A DNA stretch of 64,000 nt from Candidatus Trichofilum aggregatum. Lineage in GTDB: Bacteria > Chloroflexota > Anaerolineae > Promineifilales > Promineifilaceae. Under the pieces are notes generated by a model that was not told where the DNA came from, did no database searches, and worked only from the letters and a program-made list of their open reading frames with translations. This document shows positions 43,056 to 51,542 of the stretch, piece after piece. Both the position numbers and the translations under genes were made by a program. Each line of letters begins with the position of its first letter. Position 1 is the first letter of the stretch. The stretch spans positions 45,077 through 109,076 of the forward strand of contig JADJUV010000175.1 in NCBI GenBank assembly GCA_016716885.1, written 5' to 3'.

Positions 43056-44852
43056 ATGACAGCCCTTACGACTGCGCCTGCCCCCCATTCTCCGTTTGCC
43101 ATCTTCCGCAATCGCAACTTCACCTGGCTGTGGATCGGTCAACTGATTGGCGAGATGGGTTCGGCTCTGACCGAAATGGCCGCTTTCATCTTTGTTTATC
43201 AACAAACCGGGTCTGCCTTAAATGTCGGCTTGATGATGGTGGCTTCATCGGCTCCTAGCTTACTTGTGGGTTTAGTGGCGGGTGTTTTTGTAGACCGCTA
43301 CGACCGCAAACGTATTATGATTGCGGCCAACTTGCTTCAGGCCGGTTTGATTGTGGCTATTCCGTTTTTACTGCCACTTAATATCATCTGGTTATACGTT
43401 CTCATCATGTTGGCCAAAACGGTGGGGCAGTTTTTCAACCCGGCGCACGCGGCCGCGTTAGGTGAAATCACCAGCGAAGACGAGTTAAACGCCGCCAATT
43501 CCATGATGGCGGTCAGCTCTTATGGGGCACAGGTCATAGGTTATGCCCTGGCCGGGCTGATTACCACCCAGTTTCCCATTGCCTGGGCCTTTTACGCCGA
43601 TGCGGCCACCTTTTTTCTATCCGCCCTTCTCATCCTCATGGTTCGGGTTCCGGCTATTACTTTCAGCGAAGAGACCAATGTAGCCTCTATTTTTCAGAAC
43701 CTGCACGCGGGTATCAAAGCCATTGACCGCACCCCCATTGTCCGCTCTTTGTTTCTCGTTTTCACCCCCGTTTTTATCCTGTTTAGCCTGGCCAATACCA
43801 TTCGTTTACCTTTTGCGATTGAGGCCCTGGGGGCTTCCGAATTTGAATATAGTTTGATTGAGAGTGTCTCTCTGGTGGGGCTGGTGGGGGCCAGTTTGTT
43901 CATGGCCCGGGTGGGTGATCGCTGGCGGGAAGGGCAATGGCTGGCGCTCAGTTTCATCGGGGTGGGGTTAGCCGAAACGGTTTTTGCCTTGCTTTCCTCG
44001 GTGCCCGCCGCTTATGTGATCATTGTGTTTAGTGGGTTTGTCTATGCGCCTTCGGTTATCGCGAATTCGCTGATTATTCAACGGCACATACCGAGAGAGC
44101 TTCGCGGCCGCGTCTTCAGTGCCTTCTTCGTCCTGCGTGACACCCTCTTCGTCCTGGGCATGGCCCTGGCCGGTCTGGCCGATGTGTGGGATGTGCGCCT
44201 GCTCTATCTGGCTGGCGGGCTGGGCGTGTTGGCTATCGGCTTCGTCACCCTGATCATGCCGGGGCTGGGGCAACCAGCCGCCGAATGGCGTCGCGCCATT
44301 CAACTGCTCCGCACCGCCCCCGATGCCCCCGGTTTAGGTGTGGGGCGTGCCCTTTCCCTCACCCATTTTGCCCGGTTGTCAGCCCTGTTGCCCACCATTG
44401 CCGCCCTACCCCCGGAAAAACAGCGTAAGCTCCAGGCCAACATGACCGTCATTGACGCGCCCGAAGGCACAGCCATCATCCGCCGCTACGAAACCAGTGA
44501 TGCCGCTTACTTTATTCTGGAAGGTCAGGCAATAGCGGGTTGGGAAGAAGAAGCTGGCTACAAAGCGCTGGAAATGCTCCAGGCTGGTGATTTTTTTGGT
44601 GAAATTGCCGCCCTGACCGGTTTGCCCCGCACCGCCCATGTCATAACCGAACGCCCCACAACGCTGATCCAGGTGACCGCCGGAACGCTCCGGGAAATGG
44701 CCGCCGACCCCCAACTCAACCGGATTTTGCTGACCCGCATGACCGAACGCATGATTCGTATGAATATGATTGACCTGGGGCACCAGGGACATTTTGATCA
44801 GCAAATATTGCGCGAGTTACGCACTCCAGCAACAGAAACAAAAGGGTCGTAG
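43056..44852 (+). CDS. MFS transporter fused to a cyclic-nucleotide-binding domain
   Basis: A 598-residue inner-membrane protein. Residues 14-410 are a 12-helix major facilitator of the EntS/DHA3 type, with the loop 2-3 signature GVFVDRYDRKRIMI. After a linker, residues 430-570 form a cNMP-binding domain like those of CRP: VIDAPEGTAIIRR, AYFILEGQA, and the phosphate-binding cassette GDFFGEIAALTGLPRTAHV, in which the Arg that would bind the phosphate is present. Such fusions are known but rare; binding may gate transport. It is complete and intact. The substrate is unknown. Confidence 0.85.
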   Translation: MTALTTAPAPHSPFAIFRNRNFTWLWIGQLIGEMGSALTEMAAFIFVYQQTGSALNVGLMMVASSAPSLLVGLVAGVFVDRYDRKRIMIAANLLQAGLIVAIPFLLPLNIIWLYVLIMLAKTVGQFFNPAHAAALGEITSEDELNAANSMMAVSSYGAQVIGYALAGLITTQFPIAWAFYADAATFFLSALLILMVRVPAITFSEETNVASIFQNLHAGIKAIDRTPIVRSLFLVFTPVFILFSLANTIRLPFAIEALGASEFEYSLIESVSLVGLVGASLFMARVGDRWREGQWLALSFIGVGLAETVFALLSSVPAAYVIIVFSGFVYAPSVIANSLIIQRHIPRELRGRVFSAFFVLRDTLFVLGMALAGLADVWDVRLLYLAGGLGVLAIGFVTLIMPGLGQPAAEWRRAIQLLRTAPDAPGLGVGRALSLTHFARLSALLPTIAALPPEKQRKLQANMTVIDAPEGTAIIRRYETSDAAYFILEGQAIAGWEEEAGYKALEMLQAGDFFGEIAALTGLPRTAHVITERPTTLIQVTAGTLREMAADPQLNRILLTRMTERMIRMNMIDLGHQGHFDQQILRELRTPATETKGS

Positions 44853-44868
44853 AAACGCCTTATTGTTT

Positions 44869-45069
44869 TCATGCCGCCAACAACCGGGCATCCGTTAGCC
44901 GCCACCAGACCGTCACCGCCTCGCCTACCTGAAACGCGCCATATCCCTGCCCCCCCACATTCTGGGTGCGTACCACGACAGCTTCCCCCGTTGCCAGCCC
45001 CACCACATAGCGCGTATCCGTACCAATATAAACTGCCTCGCGGATGATACCCGGCAGATGTTCGCTCAA
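44869..45069 (-). CDS. potA: PotA C-terminal TOBE segment
   Basis: The displaced last 66 residues of the ATPase above (GIIREAVYIGTDTRYVVGL ... VGEAVTVWWRLTDARLL), the second half of the TOBE domain that regulates transport. It has no ribosome site of its own. It is convergent with the MFS-cNMP gene. Confidence 0.82.
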   Translation of the reverse strand: MSEHLPGIIREAVYIGTDTRYVVGLATGEAVVVRTQNVGGQGYGAFQVGEAVTVWWRLTDARLLAA

Positions 45070-45986
45070 GTCAGCGGGACTGCGGCCGCAACGCCGGTCA
45101 ATACCAGTTTTTCGGGCCGCATGGTTAGCAAAACTGATTGCCCCACACGCCAGGAACCCGTTCGCATGGGTGCGGTCACCTGTTGCCCGGCCACTTCTAC
45201 CTCACCGAGGCTGTTATCGTTAAGGCCAATCAGTTGGCCAGACAAAAAATTAGTCTCGCCAATAAAATCAGCCACAAAACGAGTCGCCGGGTTTTCGTAA
45301 AGGGCGACGGGTGTGTCCACCTGGAGCAGATTGCCCTCATGCATCACCCCAATCCTGTCGGACATGGTTAAAGCTTCTTCTTGATCATGGGTAACATAAA
45401 TAAAGGTGATGCCCACCTTTTGTTGGAGATGTTTGAGTTCTAACTGCATGGCCTTGCGCAGTTTCAAATCCAAAGCCCCCAACGGCTCATCTAGCAACAG
45501 CACGGTCGGCTCGTTGACGAGGGCACGAGCCAGGGCCACGCGCTGTTGTTGGCCGCCGGATAATTGGTTGGGCCGCCTATCCTCTAACCCGGCCAGTTGC
45601 ACCAGATCGAGCGCGGCCGCGACCCTTTCCCCCCGCTCCACCACCGGCACACCTTTCACCTTTAGCCCAAAGGCCACATTTTGCCCCACCGACAAATGGG
45701 GGAACAAGGCGTAATTCTGAAACACCGTGTTGACTGGCCGATGATTGGGTGGTACTAGCCGCATCGGTTGGCCCTGAACCCAAAGTTCACCGCTGGTCGG
45801 TTGTTCAAAACCGGCAATCATGCGTAACGTCGTTGTTTTGCCACAGCCACTCGGCCCCAACAGGGTAAAAAACTCACCCGAGCGAATTTGAAGAGTGAGG
45901 TGATTGACGGCACTGGTTATCCTGACGCCACGCCTGGTGACAAACTCCTTGTTGACATCCCGTAATTCCACCGCTATTTCACTCAT
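45066..45986 (-). CDS. potA: Polyamine-type ABC importer ATPase PotA, N-terminal part
   Basis: The first 306 residues of the importer ATPase. Walker A GPSGCGKTTTL, signature LSGGQQQRVALARAL and Walker B VLLLDEPLGALD are intact, and the C-terminal TOBE region begins with NFLSGQLIG. The frame stops at 45066; adding one C to the run at 45076-45078 gives AAAVPADLSEHLPG and continues in the next segment to about 372 residues, the family size. Its start overlaps the preceding permease gene by eight bases. Confidence 0.87.
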   Translation of the reverse strand: MSEIAVELRDVNKEFVTRRGVRITSAVNHLTLQIRSGEFFTLLGPSGCGKTTTLRMIAGFEQPTSGELWVQGQPMRLVPPNHRPVNTVFQNYALFPHLSVGQNVAFGLKVKGVPVVERGERVAAALDLVQLAGLEDRRPNQLSGGQQQRVALARALVNEPTVLLLDEPLGALDLKLRKAMQLELKHLQQKVGITFIYVTHDQEEALTMSDRIGVMHEGNLLQVDTPVALYENPATRFVADFIGETNFLSGQLIGLNDNSLGEVEVAGQQVTAPMRTGSWRVGQSVLLTMRPEKLVLTGVAAAVPLT

Positions 45987-46776
45987 GACTCTCCCGCTCT
46001 GTGCGCCGCAACCGCTCGGCCAACAAAATAATCACGATGGATGATCCCATAATGAGTGCGCCTAACGCCACCATCACCGGCAACCGCCGGGGAAAACGGA
46101 GTTGGGAATACATATAAACTGGCAACGTCGTTTCTGTGCCCACGATAAACACACTCATGGCGTATTCGTCAAATGAGGTGGTAAAGGCGGTCAAAAAGGC
46201 GGCCAGTAAGGCAGGCATGATCATCGGTAAGATGACGCGCCATTGAGCACCCCAATAACTGGTGCCTAAATCCATAGCCGCCTCTTCCAAATTAGCCGGG
46301 AAACCAGCCAGGCGGGCAGACACAATCAACATCACGGTAGGGATATTCACCACCACATGGCCCAATCCCACCGTCCACAAACTCAGCTCCACATCCACAA
46401 TCTGGCGAAACAGGATGAGCAAGGCCACGCCGATAACCACAGACGGAATCACCAGGGGCAAGGCCGAAAGGGCCAGGAAGGTGCTTTTACCAGGGAAATC
46501 AAAACGCATAATGGCGATAGCCGCCATGGTGCCAAATAGGGTAGCCACCAGCGAGGAAATCAACCCCACGACCACACTATGGCGCAGCGCCTCTAACAAG
46601 GCATCGGCCTGCCATAGCTCCTGATACCAACGGATGGTGAAGCCGCTCAACGGAAAACGCAAGGAAGCAGAATCGTTGAAGGAGAAAATGACCAACAGAA
46701 GAAGGGGCAAATAAAGGGCCAGGGTGAATAGCCAGGTATAAACGGCTGAGAGGGAAAACCAGCGGCGTGTGTTCAC
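45979..46776 (-). CDS. potC: Polyamine-type ABC importer permease PotC
   Basis: A 265-residue permease with six helices. The ATPase-contacting EAA loop is NLEEAAMDLGTSYWGAQWRVILPMIMPALLAA-like (EEAAMDLGTSYW at about residue 160). The N-terminal FSFNDSASLRFPLSGFTIRWY is typical of PotC. It starts directly after potB ends (zero gap) and overlaps potA by eight bases. Confidence 0.88.
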   Translation of the reverse strand: MNTRRWFSLSAVYTWLFTLALYLPLLLLVIFSFNDSASLRFPLSGFTIRWYQELWQADALLEALRHSVVVGLISSLVATLFGTMAAIAIMRFDFPGKSTFLALSALPLVIPSVVIGVALLILFRQIVDVELSLWTVGLGHVVVNIPTVMLIVSARLAGFPANLEEAAMDLGTSYWGAQWRVILPMIMPALLAAFLTAFTTSFDEYAMSVFIVGTETTLPVYMYSQLRFPRRLPVMVALGALIMGSSIVIILLAERLRRTERESHE

Positions 46777-47625
46777 CTATGCTCCCGCCAAATCTGCCAG
46801 GCGGATAAAACGCCCTAAAAAGATGAGCGGCAATAAGACCACGACCAACATCACCAGGCTCAGGAGAGCCCCCATGGGCCAGTTTAAGGCCCGCAGAAAT
46901 TGATCCAGGATGATGTTGCCAATCATAATGCCATCGGGTCCCCCCACCAGGGCGGGGGTTACGTATTCGCCTACGGTGGGGATGAAGACAAACAAGAAAC
47001 CGGCCAGCACGCCGGGCAGGCTGAGGGGGAGTGTCACCCGCAGAAAGGCTTGCCAGCGACTACAACCCAGGTCCGCGGCCGCGTCCAACAAACTTCTATC
47101 AATCCGCTCTAGCGCCGTAAAAATGGGCAGGGCCACAAACGGAACCCACACATAAACCAGGGTGATCACCACGGCATCGGCGCTGTAGAGTAACAGAGGG
47201 GAATCAACCGTAAAACCGAGCCACTCCAAAAAAGAAGCCAGAGCGCCATTGGAGCCTAAAATCACTTTCCAGGACAACACCCGCAACAGATAACTCACCC
47301 AGGCGGGTACAATGATCAGGCTTAACAGGGTGAACTTCATCGCGCCCGCCCGAAAGCTCAAATAGTAGGCGATGGGGTAAGCCAGAAGGACGGTATAAAG
47401 AGAAACCCCCAGGGAGAGCACGACCGAACGGCCTAACAGCCGCTGCATAACTGTGTTGCCCAGAAATTCCTGATAATGGCTCAGGGTAAAAACATCTCGT
47501 TCGGCCCCAAAACTCCCGGCCCGGAATGAGAACAAGGCCATTAGCCCCAGTGGTAGCAAAAAAAGCAGGCCCAGGAACAGGACAGACGGTGACATTAAGA
47601 TGAGAACGCGGCCGCGGTTTACCAT
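46777..47625 (-). CDS. potB: Polyamine-type ABC importer permease PotB
   Basis: A 282-residue permease with six helices. The EAA loop is SLLDAAADLGCSRWQAFLRV near residue 180, where AAAD overlaps a GCGGCCGC copy. SFRAGSFGAERDVFTLSHYQEFL is the usual N-terminal periplasmic segment. I chose the ATG at 47625; a GTG two codons earlier is also possible. No clear Shine-Dalgarno is seen, and a hairpin stands only twelve bases upstream. Confidence 0.87.
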   Translation of the reverse strand: MVNRGRVLILMSPSVLFLGLLFLLPLGLMALFSFRAGSFGAERDVFTLSHYQEFLGNTVMQRLLGRSVVLSLGVSLYTVLLAYPIAYYLSFRAGAMKFTLLSLIIVPAWVSYLLRVLSWKVILGSNGALASFLEWLGFTVDSPLLLYSADAVVITLVYVWVPFVALPIFTALERIDRSLLDAAADLGCSRWQAFLRVTLPLSLPGVLAGFLFVFIPTVGEYVTPALVGGPDGIMIGNIILDQFLRALNWPMGALLSLVMLVVVLLPLIFLGRFIRLADLAGA

Positions 47626-47636
47626 ATACACTCAAA

Positions 47637-47663
47637 AACCGGGTTTAGCCGTCAAACCCGGTT
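47637..47663 (-). terminator. Hairpin with T tract between potD and potB
   Basis: Read on the minus strand, arms AACCGGGTTT and AAACCCGGTT (loop seven bases) are followed by TTTGAG. It lies 182 bases after potD and 12 bases before potB, so it can attenuate transcription into the permease genes and leave the binding protein in excess. Confidence 0.6.
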
Positions 47664-47845
47664 CCTTAACTTTACACCTTCGTGAGTTTTTCAGTCAGGG
47701 CACTGCTTCTTTCTGGTACTCAAAACTCTTTGGCTGATTGAGTCTGAAGCCCATCCCCCTGCCCCTTCCCCTAAGAGGGTTTCCGGCGACAAACTGATAC
47801 GGAGACTTGTCAGAAAAACACAAGCCCACCTTTCGTAAAGATGTA

Positions 47846-48997
47846 CTAGGGAGACGCTTTCACCTCATCCCACAAATCCACTCGTGTCTGTCGTTGCTCT
47901 TCGGTCAATGGTTGGTACAAAACCGTTCGTTCAGTCAAGCTCTCCGCCTGACCTAGCTCCATAAAATCTACAATATACTCATCTATGAGCGGGATGGCGT
48001 CCAGATTGGCCGACCCGTACCAATACTCATTAGCAAAAGCGGCCATCGATTCGGGGTCAATAGCCGCATCCAGATATTCATAAATCAAATCCAGGTTCAC
48101 GGCGTCGGCTCCGATACCAAAACCACACACCCAGCCCAGCCGCCCCTCTTCCGGCTGTACATAGGTCACATCAAACCCTTCCGAATCCACATAAGCATAG
48201 GCATCTTGCCAGGCATTTACCACAATCCAGGCATCATCCCCAGTGGGCAACTCATACGCCTCGGTATAGTCCGTCCAATAGGTGAGCAAATTCGGTTTGA
48301 GTTCCAGTAGCTTTTGTTTGATGCGTTCATCATCTTCGGGGGTGGTATTCCAGGGGTCCAGCCCTAAAGCCAGAGCCGTTATCGCATAATTGGATTCGCC
48401 AGAATCCCACAAAACGACATGACCCGCATATTGTTCATCCCACAAATCAGCCCAGGAATCGGGCACTTCAGGCACTAAATCCGTGCGTACCAGCATGGAT
48501 TCGTAGCCCCAGTCCCAGGGGATGAAATATTGTTCGCCGTTGAACTGCCCCATTTGGGCGAAATCAGCCTGGATACCAGACCAGTTGCTTAGACGACTGG
48601 TATCAATCGGTTGGACCAGGCCCTGATCCACGTACAACTGCCACCAGGAATTACAGGGATGCACCAGGTCAGCGTGGAAACCCGATTGCATTTTGGCAAA
48701 GGCCTCGGCATCCTCAGCAAAAAAACTATAACTGAGCAGTTCTTCTAGTTGTTCACTATATTGGCTGGTAAATGGAGCAAAAAAGTGGGGATAACCTATG
48801 GCGTCGTAACCACTCCATTCGAGAATGACCAGTGGCTCGTCAGAGGTCTGATCCACCTCGGTGACAGTTGCGTCATTGTCGTCTGAAGCCACTGGCGTTT
48901 CGTTTGTTTCACCCCCACAGGCGGCCAATCCCAACCCCACTACCAGCAGAAAAACGAGAAAGTTTATCGTGTAAACCTGTCTGCCAAAGTTTTTCAT
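47846..48997 (-). CDS. potD: Polyamine-type substrate-binding lipoprotein PotD
   Basis: A 383-residue periplasmic-type binding protein. The signal peptide ends in the lipobox LGLAACGG, so it should be lipid-anchored. The mature part follows the PotD/PotF layout: EWSGYDAIGYPHFFAPFT, LVHPCNSWWQLYVDQGLVQPID, IPWDWGYESMLVR and YWYGSANLDAIPLID. The ligand pocket has several Trp and Asp residues, as for polyamines, but other cations are possible. The start at 48997 follows TAGGAG. It is the first gene of the Pot operon. Confidence 0.87.
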   Translation of the reverse strand: MKNFGRQVYTINFLVFLLVVGLGLAACGGETNETPVASDDNDATVTEVDQTSDEPLVILEWSGYDAIGYPHFFAPFTSQYSEQLEELLSYSFFAEDAEAFAKMQSGFHADLVHPCNSWWQLYVDQGLVQPIDTSRLSNWSGIQADFAQMGQFNGEQYFIPWDWGYESMLVRTDLVPEVPDSWADLWDEQYAGHVVLWDSGESNYAITALALGLDPWNTTPEDDERIKQKLLELKPNLLTYWTDYTEAYELPTGDDAWIVVNAWQDAYAYVDSEGFDVTYVQPEEGRLGWVCGFGIGADAVNLDLIYEYLDAAIDPESMAAFANEYWYGSANLDAIPLIDEYIVDFMELGQAESLTERTVLYQPLTEEQRQTRVDLWDEVKASP

Positions 48998-49173
48998 TTT
49001 GCTCCTACCCACAGCGAGAGTCAGCAATTTTTTTGCTGCTTAATGCGATATTGATTGTACTGATTCATAGACGTAAATCAATGATTACATGGCCCATTTT
49101 GCCTCTGTTTGGGCTAAATTCCATTTAGATGAGTAGATATTCATTTAGGACAATTGACCCAATGGGGGTGATC

Positions 49174-49236
49174 AGTGCCTGGCACGGAGCAGACAAACCT
49201 GACTATGGCAAAACTTACAGCCCCGTGCCAGGCACT
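49174..49236. repeat. Inverted pair AGTGCCTGGCACGG
   Basis: Perfect 14-base arms at 49174-49187 and 49223-49236. The core GTGCCTGGCAC is itself nearly palindromic. Confidence 0.75.
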
Positions 49237-49278
49237 ACAAGGAAGCGAGCGGGCAGGTTCAATGGTGAATATAAAAAT

Positions 49279-49310
49279 GGCCTCGGGAAATCGCGCGATT
49301 TCCCGAGGCC
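49279..49310 (-). terminator. Terminator of the pentose operon
   Basis: A perfect 32-base palindrome with arms GGCCTCGGGAAATCGC, followed on the minus strand by ATTTTTA. It lies 28 bases after the last gene of the operon. Confidence 0.8.
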
Positions 49311-49338
49311 AAATCAAAAACGCCAGCCAATTACAGCC

Positions 49339-49795
49339 CTACTCTGCCAGCAAATGATTCAGGATCAGCCAGTCTAGCTCTTCATAATCACGCCCGGCGA
49401 TCAGCTCAGCCATTTTGGCGCGGTCCAGGGAACGGCTCAACCCCACCAGGCGCAGAAACAGGCTCAAGCTGTTACGCAAATGTTTGGTTGCCAGTTCGGC
49501 GGGCTGAGTACGAATGGCTTTCACATCCAACCCCACCATACCAGTTTCCCAATAACGGTGCTCATCTAATACGCGCACCTGATTAAAGGCCCGGCGCACA
49601 TCCACCGCCCCAAACGAACGGTCTTGATCATATTTCAGCCCGTTCTGATCATTTAGATGCACGCTCCACAATTTGCCAAAACTTAAGGCAAAAGCAATCT
49701 CATCTGAAGGATCCAGCCCGGCCAAAATGGCATGAGCCGATTCCATCAGCACCCCTACCCGAGCCGGGTCCTGGCTATAAGGCCCCCAAAGCCAA
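49339..49795 (-). CDS. Xylose-isomerase-like protein, C-terminal part
   Basis: The continuation of the protein above: PARVGVLMESAHAILAG (Glu and His metal ligands), SVHLNDQNGLKYDQD (Asp ligands), and LDWLILNHLLAE at the end. It is much more divergent than the true xylose isomerase, so the substrate may be a different ketose or aldose. Confidence 0.78.
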
Positions 49796-50374
49796 CCCGT
49801 GCCCCATGGTGGGAATATAGGCCATGTCCATCGGTTCGTTGGGTTTGGGTTCGATGGCGATACGCAGGTCGGGATCATAGGCCAGCAGCGTATTGACGGC
49901 TTCGAGGAGTTGATGGGTGGCCGCGGCCGCGTCCTTCGCCTCCCGCATATACGTTCCCTCCCGCGCCAACCAGAGCACCATCAAATTTGTACCCAACTCG
50001 CGACCAATATCAGCCGCCTTTTTGGCTCGATCCAGGGCATAAGCCCGGCAGGCTGGGTCATTGGCGGTGAAAGCGCCGTCAATGGTGCGTTCACTTTCCC
50101 ACAGGCGTGGGGCCACAAATTCGGCCACCAACCCTTCGTCATCCAGTTGGCGGCGCATGGCTTGAGCGGCCTGCCCGATTTGTGCCGGGGTCAGCCCGTC
50201 CAGGTTGGGTACGGCATCGTCGTCATGAAATTGCACGGCGTCAAAACCCAGTTGTTTGTACACCCGCAGTTTGTCGGCAAAATCCCGTTGCGGCCGCACC
50301 GTCGGCCCAAAAGGGTCTGCGCCTTCATGAATGTTCCAGGGGCCAAACGAAAAGCGATAACCATATTTTTCCAT
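49788..50374 (-). CDS. Xylose-isomerase-like TIM-barrel protein, N-terminal part (frameshifted gene)
   Basis: The first 195 residues of a paralogue of the xylose isomerase encoded upstream in the same operon. FSFGPWNIHEGADPFGP, DAVQFHDDDAVP (catalytic His position), AFTANDPACRAYALDRA and AIEPKPNEP (metal-binding Glu and Lys) are shared. The frame breaks near GLALG at about 49788. Adding one G and one C to the GGGGGCC run gives GLALGGPYSQDPARVG. The start at 50374 follows AAAGGATC and lies two bases after the GHMP kinase stop codon. Confidence 0.8.
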
Positions 50375-50376
50375 GT

Positions 50377-51423
50377 CTATTGATCCTTTGGCTGGCTCTC
50401 CCATACCCGCAACCCATAACGGCTCAGGTAAAGGGGAATATTCTTGAATAAACGGTTTTCCTGCTCTATTTCTCGAATCAGGGTACGTTTTACCGAGGAC
50501 GAATCCCCACAGAGCAAGGTGACAGAACCCCCTTCGCCGCCCGCGCCATTCACCTTCCAACCTAGCGCTCCATGTTCGCGGGCTATGTCAATGATGCGGG
50601 CCGCATCCTGGCTGATAAGCGCCGGGTTTAGACGACCTTGGGCTTCGGTGTTCTGGCTCATCGCCCGGCCCAACGCAGCAAAATCGCCCCCATATACGGC
50701 ATCACGAGACATCTCCGCCGTCTGGCGTAAATCGTTGAGCGGGGGGCAATCCGGGCCAGCGTTTTCCAGTTCGCGGATGACTTTTTCATGTACCTGGGAT
50801 GAACTATGCGATTTGCCCAGGTAAATCAGCACCAGCCGCCGCTCCAACTCCCACCAAATGTCGTTGCTGACGTGGATTTGGGAGACCGAGGCATGGGGGT
50901 AGTTGAACATTTCGATGTAATTGATGCCACCGTAGGCGGAACAGAGTTGATCCTGGATGCCACATTGTTGTCCGAGAAGCTCGGTTTCTACCCGCTGGGC
51001 CATTAGGGCCACCTCATGCGGGGTCAGGCGGCCCGGTGTGAGCCGGTCCAGGGCACCGATGAGGGCGACAGTCACGGCGGCTGATGTGCCGGTGCTGGCT
51101 CCACTGGGGGCTTCGGAAAATACGGTGATTTGCAGGCCCAGGTCTGAGGGAACGCCCATGATGGCGATGGCCGCTTCTAACAAGGGATGACGATCCCAAC
51201 CGGGGAGAGCGGGCTGAGTGGTGTACTTTTCGCCATAGTTTTCCGCATGGATGGTAACGCGGCCGCGATCCCGCGCCATCACCTCAACCTGCACCTCGGC
51301 ATACGGGTACACGCCAATGTTGAAAATTTTGCCATACCCGGCGAACCAGGTATCCGTCCAGCCACCATTGTCACAAATGCGAATCGGGGCCACCGCGTTG
51401 ATGATGTGTGTAGAAGTGTTCAT
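50377..51423 (-). CDS. GHMP family sugar kinase
   Basis: A 348-residue GHMP kinase. The N-terminal motif is APIRICDNGGWTDTWFA, the ATP-binding loop is SEAPSGASTGTSAAVTVAL near residue 105, and the C-terminal motif is KVNGAGGEGGSVTLL. The layout is closest to heptose-7-phosphate kinases and bacterial fucokinase-like kinases. In this operon it could phosphorylate the sugar released by the isomerases or an L-sugar. It follows the epimerase gene after 118 bases of microrepeat. The substrate is not proven. Confidence 0.83.
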   Translation of the reverse strand: MNTSTHIINAVAPIRICDNGGWTDTWFAGYGKIFNIGVYPYAEVQVEVMARDRGRVTIHAENYGEKYTTQPALPGWDRHPLLEAAIAIMGVPSDLGLQITVFSEAPSGASTGTSAAVTVALIGALDRLTPGRLTPHEVALMAQRVETELLGQQCGIQDQLCSAYGGINYIEMFNYPHASVSQIHVSNDIWWELERRLVLIYLGKSHSSSQVHEKVIRELENAGPDCPPLNDLRQTAEMSRDAVYGGDFAALGRAMSQNTEAQGRLNPALISQDAARIIDIAREHGALGWKVNGAGGEGGSVTLLCGDSSSVKRTLIREIEQENRLFKNIPLYLSRYGLRVWESQPKDQ

Positions 51424-51424
51424 G

Positions 51425-51540
51425 TAATAAGCCGGTCAGCCGGTCAGCCAGTCAGCTGGTCAGCATTTCAGCTGGTCAGCCGGTCAGCAAAAAGCTGAAA
51501 TGCTGACTGGCTGAAGTGCTGAAATGCTGAAATGCTAAAG
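51425..51540. repeat. Microrepeat array (GGTCAGCC / AGCATTTC)
   Basis: Twelve or so imperfect units between the epimerase stop and the GHMP kinase start, of the kind also seen at 21055, 36122 and 42005. Confidence 0.78.
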
Positions 51541-51542
51541 GG

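Larger units (their letters stand above)
49028..49338. other. Intergenic region with two hairpins
   Basis: Between the pentose operon and potD. It holds a 14-base inverted pair (49174-49187, 49223-49236) and the terminator palindrome at 49279-49310. Confidence 0.55.

Noticed and set aside
1275..51540. Tandem microrepeats as CRISPR arrays
   Set aside because: Units are only 8-9 bases with no spacers and there are no cas genes.
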